Origin: Obelidium mucronatum
Taxonomy: Eukaryota > Chytridiomycota > Chytridiomycetes > Chytridiales > Chytriomycetaceae
DNA length: 64,000 nucleotides
Assembly (NCBI GenBank): GCA_025765595.1
Contig: JAIVFH010000045.1
Coordinates: forward strand, 203,708-267,707
Reading direction: 5' to 3'
In this document: positions 55,718 to 64,000 of the stretch, piece by piece
How positions within the stretch are numbered: position 1 is the first letter of the stretch
How the letters are laid out: the number at the start of each line of letters is the position of its first letter
Notes under the pieces: generated by a model
The model's input: only the letters and a program-made list of their open reading frames with translations
What the model was told of the DNA's origin: nothing
The model's database searches: none
Position numbers and translations under genes: made by a program

Positions 55718-58700
55718 ATGTTTAGTATTAATATCAATGGTCTGGAAACACTCAAAGGCTGTCCTAGCATGATTTTGGAAGTGGGCAGATTATCCGCCCA
55801 CTCACTGAACGCAAGACCCACCCAGAAAATTGATGCTTGTTTCAATGCGGATCATGTTTAGTATTAATATCAATGGTCTGGAAACACTCTAAGGCTGTCC
55901 TAGCATGATTTTGGAAGTGGGCAGATTATCCGCCCACTCACAGAACGCAAGACCCACCCAGAAAACTGATGCTTGTTTCAATGCGGATCATGTTTAGTAT
56001 TAATATCAATGGTCGGGAAACACTCACAGGCTGTCCTAGCATGATTTTGGAAGTGGGCATATTATCTGCCCACTCACAGAACACAAGACCCACCCAGAAA
56101 ACTCATGCTTGTTTCAATGCGGATCATGTTTAGTATTAATATCAATGGTCTGGAAACACTCACAGGCTGTCCTAGCATGATTTTGGAAGTGGGCAGATTA
56201 TCTGCCCACTCACTGAACGCAAGACCCACCCAGAAAACTGATGCTTGTTTCAATGCGGATCATGTTTAGTATTAATATCAATGGTCTGGAAAGACTCAGT
56301 TGGCCCAAGAAAACTCTTTGTTGCCCTTTTTGGAAGTGGGCAGATTATACTCACAGAACGCAAGACCCACCCAGAAAACTGATGCTTGTTTCAATGCGGA
56401 TCATGTTTAGTATTCATATCAATGGTCTGGAAACACTCAAAGGCTGTCCTAGCATGATTTTGGAAGTGGGCAGATTATCTGCCCACTCACAGAACGCAAG
56501 ACCCACCCAGAAAACTGATGCTTGTTTCAATGCGGATCATGTTTAGTATTAATATCAATGGTCTGGAAACACTCACAGGCTGTCCTAGCATGATTTTGGA
56601 AGTGGGCAGATTATCCGCCCACTCACTGAACGCAAGACCCACCCAGAAAACTGATGCTTGTTTCAATGCGGATCATGTTTAGTATTAATATCAATGGTCT
56701 GGAAACACTCAAAGGCTGTCCTAGCATGATTTTGGAAGTGGGCAGATTATCCGCCCACTCACTGAACGCAAGACCCACCCAGAAAACTGATGCTTGTTTC
56801 AATGCCGATCATGTTTAGTATTAATATCAATGGTCTGGAAACACTCAGTTGGCCCGAGAAAACTCTTTGTGGCCCTTTTTGGAAGTGGGCAGATTATCTG
56901 CCCACTCACAGAACGCAAGACCCACCCAGAAAACTGATGCTTGTTTCAATGCGGATCATGTTTAGTATTAATATCAATGGTCTGGAAACACTCAGTTGGC
57001 CCGAGAAAACTCTTTGTGGCCCTTTTTGGAAGTGGGCAGATTATCTGCCCACTCACAGAACGCAAGACCCACCCAGAAAACTGATGCTTGTTTCAATGCG
57101 GATCATGTTTAGTATTAATATCAATGGTCTGGAAACACTCAAAGGCTGTCCTAGCATGATTTTGGAAGTGGGCAGATTATCTGCCCACTCACAGAACGCA
57201 AGACCCACCCAGAAAACTGATGCTTGTTTCAATGCGGATCATGTTTAGTATTAATATCAATGGTCTGGAAAGACTCACAGGCTGTCCTAGCATGATTTTG
57301 GAAGTGGGCAGATTATCTGCCCACTCACAGAACACAAGACCCACCCAGAAAACTCATGCTTGTTTCAATGCGGATCATGTTTAGTATTAATATCAATGGT
57401 CTGGAAACACTCAAAGGCTGTCCTAGCATGATTTTGGAAGTGGGCAGATTATCTGCCCACTCACAGAACGCAAGACCCACCCAGAAAACTGATGCTTGTT
57501 TCAATGCGGATCATGTTTAGTATTAATATCAATGGTCTGGAAAGACTCAGTTGGCCCAAGAAAACTCTTTGTGGCCCTTTTTGGAAGTGGGCAGATTATA
57601 CTCACAGAACGCAAGACCCACCCAGAAAACTGATGCTTGTTTCAATGCGGATCATGTTTAGTATTCATATCAATGGTCTGGAAACACTCAAAGGCTGTCC
57701 TAGCATGATTTTGGAAGTGGGCAGATTATCTGCCCACTCACAGAACGCAAGACCCACCCAGAAAACTGATGCTTGTTTCAATGCGGATCATGTTTAGTAT
57801 TAATATCAATGGTCTGGAAACACTCACAGGCTGTCCTAGCATGATTTTGGAAGTGGGCAGATTATCCGCCCACTCACAGAACGCAAGACCCACCCAGAAA
57901 ACTGATGCTTGTTTCAATGCGGATCATGTTTAGTATTAATATCAATGGTCTGGAAACACTCAGTTGGCCCGAGAAAACTCTTTGTGGCCCTTTTTGGAAG
58001 TGGGCAGATTATCCGCCCAGCCCACTCACAGAACGCAAGACCCACCCAGAAAACTGATGCTTGTTTCAATGCGGATCATGTTTAGTATTAATATCAATGG
58101 TCTGGAAACACTCACAGGCTGTCCTAGCATGATTTTGGAAGTGGGCAGATTATCCGCCCACTCACAGAACGCAAGACCCACCCAGAAAACTGATGCTTGT
58201 TTCAATGCGGATCATGTTTAGTATTAATATCAATGGTCTGGAAACACTCACAGGCTGTCCTAGCATGATTTTGGAAGTGGGCAGATTATCTGCCCACTCA
58301 CTGAACGCAAGACCCACCCAGAAAACTGATGCTTGTTTCAATGCGGATCATGTTTAGTATTAATATCAATGGTCTGGAAACACTCAGTTGGCCCGAGAAA
58401 ACTCTTTGTGGCCCTTTTTGGAAGTGGGCAGATTATCCGCCCACTCACTTAACGCAAGACCCACCCAGAAAACTGATGCTTGTTTCAATGCAGATCATGT
58501 TTAGTATTAATATCAATGGTCTGGAAACACTCAGTTGGCCCGAGAAAACTCTTTGTGGCCCTTTTTGGAAGTGGGCAGATTATCCGCCCACTCACTGAAA
58601 GCAAGACACACCCAGAAAACTGATGCTTGTTTCAATGCGGATCATGTTTAGTATTAATATCAATGGTCTGGAAACACTCAGTTGGCCCGAGAAAACTCTT

Positions 58701-60752
58701 TGTGGCCCTTTTTGGAAGTGGGCAGATTATCCGCCCACTCACAGAACGCAAGACCCACCCAGAAAACTGATGCTTGTTTCAATGCGGATCATGTTTAGTA
58801 TTAATATCAATGGTCTGGAAACACTCAGTTGGCCCGAGAAAACTCTTTGTGGCCCTTTTTGGAAGTGGGCAGATTATCCGCCCACTCACTGAACGCAAGA
58901 CCCACCCAGAAAACTGATGCTTGTTTCAATGCGGATCATGTTTAGTATTAATATCAATGGTCTGGAAACACTCACAGGCTGTCCTAGCATGATTTTGGAA
59001 GTGGGCAGATTATCCGCCCACTCACAGAACGCAAGACCCACCCAGAAAACTGATGCTTGTTTCAATGCGGATCATGTTTAGTATTAATATCAATGGTCTG
59101 GAAACACTCAGTTGGCCTGAGAAAACTCTTTGTGGCCCTTTTTGGAAGTGGGCAGATTATCCGCCCACTCACTGAACGCAAGACCCACCCAGAAAACTGA
59201 TGCTTGTTTCAATGCGGATCATGTTTAGTATTAATATCAATGGTCTGGAAACACTCACAGGCTGTCCTAGCATGATTTTGGAAGTGGGCAGATTATCCGC
59301 CCACTCACTGAACGCAAGACCCACCCAGAAAACTGATGCTTGTTTCAATGCGGATCATGTTTAGTATTGATATCAATGGTCTGGAAACACTCAGTTGGCC
59401 GGAGAAAACTCTTTGTGGCCCTTTTTGGAAGTGGGCAGATTATCCGCCCACTCACAGAACGCAAGACCCACCCAGAAAACTGATGCTTGTTTCAATGCGG
59501 ATCATGTTTAGTATTAATATCAATGGTCTGGAAACACTCAGTTGGCCCGAGAAAACTCTTTGTGGCCCTTTTTGGAAGTGGGCAGATTATCCGCCCACTC
59601 ACTGAACGCAAGACCCACCCAGAAAACTGATGCTTGTTTCAATGCGGATCATGTTTAGTATTAATATCAATGGTCTGGAAACACTCAAAGGCTGTCCTAG
59701 CATGATTTTGGAAACTCAGTTGGCCCCAGAAAACTCTTTGTGGCCCTTTTTGGAAGTGGGCAGATTATCCGCCCACTCACAGAACGCAAGACCCACCCAG
59801 AAAACTGATGCTTGTTTCAATGCGGATCATGTTTAGTATTTATATCAATGGTCTGGAAACACTCAGTTGGCCCGAGAAAACTCTTTGTGGCCCTTTTTGG
59901 AAGTGGGCAGATTATCCGCCCACTCACAGAACGCAAGACCCACCCAGAAAACTGATGCTTGTTTCAATGCGGATCATGTTTAGTATTAATATCAATGGTC
60001 TGGAAACACTCAAAGGCTGTCCTAGCATGATTTTGGAAGTGGGCAGAGAATTGGCCAACTCACAGAACACAAGACCCACCCAGAAAACTCATGCTTGTTT
60101 CAATGCGGATCATGTTTAGTATTAATATCAATGTTCTGGAAACACTCAAAGGCTGTCCTAGCATGATTTCGGATGTGGGCAGATTATCCGCCCACTCACA
60201 GAACGCAAGACCCACCCAGAAAACTGATGCTTGTTTCAATGCGGATCATGTTTAGTATTGATATCAATGGTCTGGAAACACTCAGTTGGCCCGAGAAAAC
60301 TCTTTGTGGCCCTTTTTGGAAGTGGGCAGATTATCCGCCCACTCACAGAACGCAAGACCCACCCAGAAAACTGATGCTTGTTTCAATGCGGATCATGTTT
60401 AGTATTAATATCAATGGTCTGGAAACACTCACAGGCTGTCCTATCATGATTTTGGAAGTGGGCAGATTATCCACCCACTCACAGAACGCAAGACCCACCC
60501 AGAAAACTGATGCTTGTTTCAATGCGGATCATGTTTAGTATTAATATCAATGGTCTGGAAACACTCAGTTGGCCCGAGAAAACTCTTTGTGGCCCTTTTT
60601 GGAAGTGGGCAGATTATCCGCCCACTCACTGAACGCAAGACCCACCCAGAAAACTGATGCTTGTTTCAATGCAGATCATGTTTAGTATTAATATCAATGG
60701 TCTGGAAACACTCAGTTGGCCCGAGAAACTCTTTGTGGCCCTTTTTGGAAGT
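55718..60752. repeat. Satellite C, mixed 136-bp and 147-bp units, about 36 copies
   Basis: Units share GATCATGTTTAGTATTAATA ... TGGAAACACTCA and GAACGCAAGACCCACCCAGA. The alpha type (136 bp) has AGGCTGTCCTAGCATGATTT between them; the beta type (147 bp) has GTTGGCCCGAGAAAACTCTT instead. Types alternate irregularly in runs. Most units contain a hairpin with arms GTGGGCAGAT and ATCTGCCCAC (or ATCCGCCCAC). Chimeric units occur (e.g. about 59690-59760). No gene. Confidence 0.95.
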
Positions 60753-63700
60753 GCGTCAAAAAGAGCCTCCAAAAACAGCACCAAGCATGCTGCCTAGTTG
60801 TGCAATTATTATGACCAACTTTCAGCTCTTGCATTTGAGAGGAAAAAGCAGCAAGGGTTGAAGAGGACCAATTGACAGAAACTGTTTTTCTCCTGCCACA
60901 GGCCAGCATCTTAAATCAAAGGACCAAAACCATTGCCAAACCAATATCAAACACCTTCTTCAACCATTCCCAGTTTTCGATTTGGCTTTTGTGTGAATTG
61001 GATGGTCCTTTTGGGTGAATTGGATGGTCTTGGGGTGGGTATTCTGGCCACCACCATCTGAGTGCGTCAAAAAGAGCCTCCGAAAACGGCACCAAGCATG
61101 CTGCCTAGTTGTGCAATCATTATGACCAACTTTCAGCTCTTGCATTTGAGAGGAAAAAGCAGCAAGGGTTGAAGAGGACCAATTGACAGAAACTGTTTTT
61201 CTCCTGCCACAGGCCAGCATCTTAAATGTAAGTACCAAAACCATTGCCAAACCAATATCAAACACCTTCTTCAACCAGTTTTAGATTTGGCTTTTGGGTG
61301 AATTGGATGGTCTTGGGGTGGGTATTCTGGCCACCACCATCTGAGTGCGTCAAAAAGAGCCTCCGAAAACAGCACCAACCATGCTGCCTAGTTGTGCAAT
61401 TATTATGACCAACTTTCAGCTCTTGCATTTGAGAGGAAAAAGCAGCAAGGGTTGAAGAGGACCAATTGACAGAAACTGTTTTTCTCCTGCCACAGGCCAG
61501 CATCTTAAATGTAAGGACCAAAACCATTGCCAAACCAATATCAAACACCTTCTTCAACCATTCCCAGTTTTAGATTTGGCTTTTGGGTGAATTGGATGGT
61601 CTTGGGGTGGGTATTCTGGCCACCACCATCTGAGTGCGTCAAAAAGAGCCTCCGAAAACGGCACCAAGCATGCTGCCTAGTTGTGCAATCATTATGACCA
61701 ACTTTCAGCTCTTGCATTTGAGAGGAAAAAGCAGCAAGGGTTGAAGAGGACCAATTGACAGAAACTGTTTTTCTCCTGCCACAGGCCAGCATCTTAAATG
61801 TAAGGACCAAAACCATTGCCAAACCAATATCAAACACCTTCTTCAACCATTCCCAGTTTTAGATTTGGCTTTTGGGTGAATTGGATGGTCTTGGCATGGG
61901 TATTCCGGCCACCACCAACTGAGTGCGTCAAAAAGATTCTCCGAAAACAGCACCAAGCATGCTGCCTAGTTGTGCAATCATTATGACCAACTTTCAGCTC
62001 TTGCATTTGAGAGGAAAAAGCAGCAAGGGTTGAAGAGGACCAATTGACAGAAACGGTTTTTCTCCTGCCACAGGCCAGCATCTTAAATCAAAGGACCAAA
62101 ACCATTGCCAAACCAATATCAAACACCTTCTTCAACCATTCCCAGTTTTCGATTTGGCTTTTGTGTGAATTGGATGGTCTTGGCATGGGTATTCCGGCCA
62201 CCACCAACTGAGTGCGTCAAAAAGAGCCTCCGAAAACAGCACCAAGCATGCTGCCTAGTTGTGCAATTATTATGACCAACTTTCAGATCTTGCATTTGAG
62301 AGGAAAAAGCAGCAAGGGTTGAAGAGGACCAATTGACAGAAACTGTTTTTTCTCCTGCCACAGGCCAGCATCTTAAATGTAAGGACCAAAACCATTGCCA
62401 AACCAATATCAAACACCTTCTTCAACCATTGCCAGTTTTAGATTTGGCTTTTGTGTGAATTGGATGGTCTTGGCATGGGTATTCCGGCCACCACCATCTG
62501 AGTGCGTCAAAAAGATTCTCCGAAAACAGCACCAAGCATGCTGCCTAGTTGTGCAATCATTATGGCCAACTTTCAGATCTTGCATTTGAGAGGAAAAAGC
62601 AGCAAGGGTTGGAGAGGACCAATTGACAGAAACTGTTTTTCTCCTGCCACAGGCCAGCATCTTAAATGTAAGGACCAAAACCATTGCCAAACCAATATCA
62701 AACACCTTCTTCAACCATTGCCAGTTTTAGATTTGGCTTTTGTGTGAATTGGATGGTCTTGGGGTGGGTATTCTGGCCACCACCATCTGAGTGCGTCAAA
62801 AAGAGCCTCCGAAAACGGCACCAAGTGGCCACCACCATCTGAGTGCGTCAAAAAGAGCCTCCGAAAACGGCACCAAGCATGCTGCCTAGTTGTGCAATTA
62901 TTATGACCAACTTTCAGCTCTTGCATTTGAGAGGAAAAAGCAGCAAGGGTTGAAGAGGACCAATTGACAGAAACTGTTTTTCTCCTGCCACAGGCCAGCA
63001 TCTTAAATGTAAGGACCAAAACCATTGCCAAACCAATATCAAACACCTTCTTCAACCATTGCCAGTTTTAGATTTGGCTTTTGTGTGAATTGGATGGTCT
63101 TGGGGTGGGTATTCTGGCCACCACCATCTGAGTGCGTCAAAAAGAGCCTCCGAAAACGGCACCAACCATGCTGCCTAGTTGTGCAATCATTATGACCAAC
63201 TTTCAGCTCTTGCATTTGAGAGGAAAAAGCAGCAAGGGTTGAAGAGGACCAATTGACAGAAACTGTTTTTCTCCTGCCACAGGCCAGCATCTTAAATGTA
63301 AGGACCAAAACCATTGCCAAACCAATATCAAACACCTTCTTCAACCATTCCCAGTTTTTGATTTGGCTTTTGTGTGAATTGGATGGTCTTGGGGTGGGTA
63401 TTCTGGCCACCACCATCTGAGTGCGTCAAAAAGAGCCTCCGAAAACGGCACCAAGCATGCTGCCTAGTTGTGCAATTATTATGACCAACTTTCAGCTCTT
63501 GCATTTGAGAGGAAAAAGCAGCAAGGGTTGAAGAGGACCAATTGACAGAAACTGTTTTTCTCCTGCCACAGGCCAGCATCTTAAATGTAAGGACCAAAAC
63601 CATTGCCAAACCAATATCAAACACCTTCTTCAACCATTGCCAGTTTTAGATTTGGCTTTTGTGTGAATTGGATGGTCTTGGGGTGGGTATTCTGGCCACC

Positions 63701-64000
63701 ACCATCTGAGTGCGTCAAAAAGAGCCTCCGAAAACGGCACCAAGTGGCCACCACCATCTGAGTGCGTCAAAAAGAGCCTCCGAAAACGGCACCAAGCATG
63801 CTGCCTAGTTGTGCAATTATTATGACCAACTTTCAGCTCTTGCATTTGAGAGGAAAAAGCAGCAAGGGTTGAAGAGGACCAATTGACAGAAACTGTTTTT
63901 CTCCTGCCACAGGCCAGCATCTTAAATGTAAGGACCAAAACCATTGCCAAACCAATATCAAACACCTTCTTCAAACCATCCCAGTTTTTAGATTTGGCTT
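60753..64000. repeat. Satellite B, second block, about 11 units, runs off the window
   Basis: CATTGCCAAACCAATATCAA recurs at 60931, 61242, 61525, 61814, 62103, 62393, 62682, 63023, 63312, 63601 and 63942. The base period is 289, with 283-, 311- and 341-bp variants. The 341 form carries a 52-bp internal duplication (GTGGCCACCACCATCTGAGT ...). The pattern 341-289-289-341 at the end suggests a higher-order repeat. Satellite C joins it inside GGAAGTG/GAGTGCG. Confidence 0.95.

Noticed and set aside
55718..60752. Possible CRISPR-like array because of regular repeats with palindromes
   Set aside because: Units are 136/147 bp with no variable spacers; the whole unit is repeated. It is eukaryotic satellite DNA.
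52898..64000. Repeated ~100-codon open frames in the satellites (for example on minus in satellite B)
   Set aside because: They arise from repeat units lacking stops by chance. Starts and ends fall at unit junctions, and 289 is not a multiple of three.
1..64000. tRNA, rRNA or other structured RNA genes
   Set aside because: No stretch resembling conserved rRNA or a tRNA cloverleaf with A/B boxes was recognised on reading both strands; a covariance search would be decisive.

Overview
The window looks like repeat-dense nuclear DNA of a fungus or fungus-like eukaryote. Support for this: genes are broken by many tiny GT-AG introns, mostly 44-65 nt, often with a CTRAY-like branch site. The mobile genes also include types I associate with fungi: a tyrosine recombinase fused to a GCR1_C-like domain, and a KDZ-type transposase with CxC5/CxC6-like cysteine clusters. 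I recognise no ordinary housekeeping gene, rRNA or tRNA. Almost everything is a mobile element, a fragment of one, or satellite DNA. The species cannot be named from the sequence.

Layout. 1-1640: 3' part of a Crypton-like recombinase gene. 1811-15292: a minus-strand Helitron-like element that has swallowed an 11.7-kb transposon (3552-15239; 6-bp TSD TCCAAC; TIRs starting TAT/TAC). That transposon carries an integrase-type DDE transposase and five other genes: a HECT-type ubiquitin ligase, a zinc-knuckle protein, a histone H3 variant that looks like a centromeric H3, an unknown Ser/Pro-rich protein and an F-box protein. 15293-27789: minus-strand LINE remains, split by a 6.2-kb KDZ-type element (16630-22846; TSD CCTTCCTT) and by a Helitron-like element. 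27790-44640: a recent 6.7-kb tandem duplication. Its second copy was later split by a 3.5-kb Helitron-like element, which holds a pogo-like transposon, which in turn holds a 532-bp KDZ MITE. 46168-51141: another KDZ shell (TSD GATTCTGA) containing a Harbinger-like two-gene element, itself hit by a Helitron-like insertion. 51490-64000: three satellite families (291, 289 and 136/147 bp) with a truncated Ty1/copia element between them.

How the parts fit. Insertion order can be read from target duplications, from an empty site preserved in the window (31329/31330), and from host reading frames that rejoin exactly when an insertion is subtracted. The Helitron-like family inserts between A and T with no target duplication in most copies. 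The KDZ family makes 8-bp duplications and shares terminal and subterminal 12-bp repeats.

The most interesting object is the 11.7-kb transposon. It combines a CenH3-like histone, a HECT ligase and an F-box protein with its own transposase, and so may influence host chromatin or ubiquitination. That reading is inference. The gene identities rest on motif recognition by eye and need profile searches.
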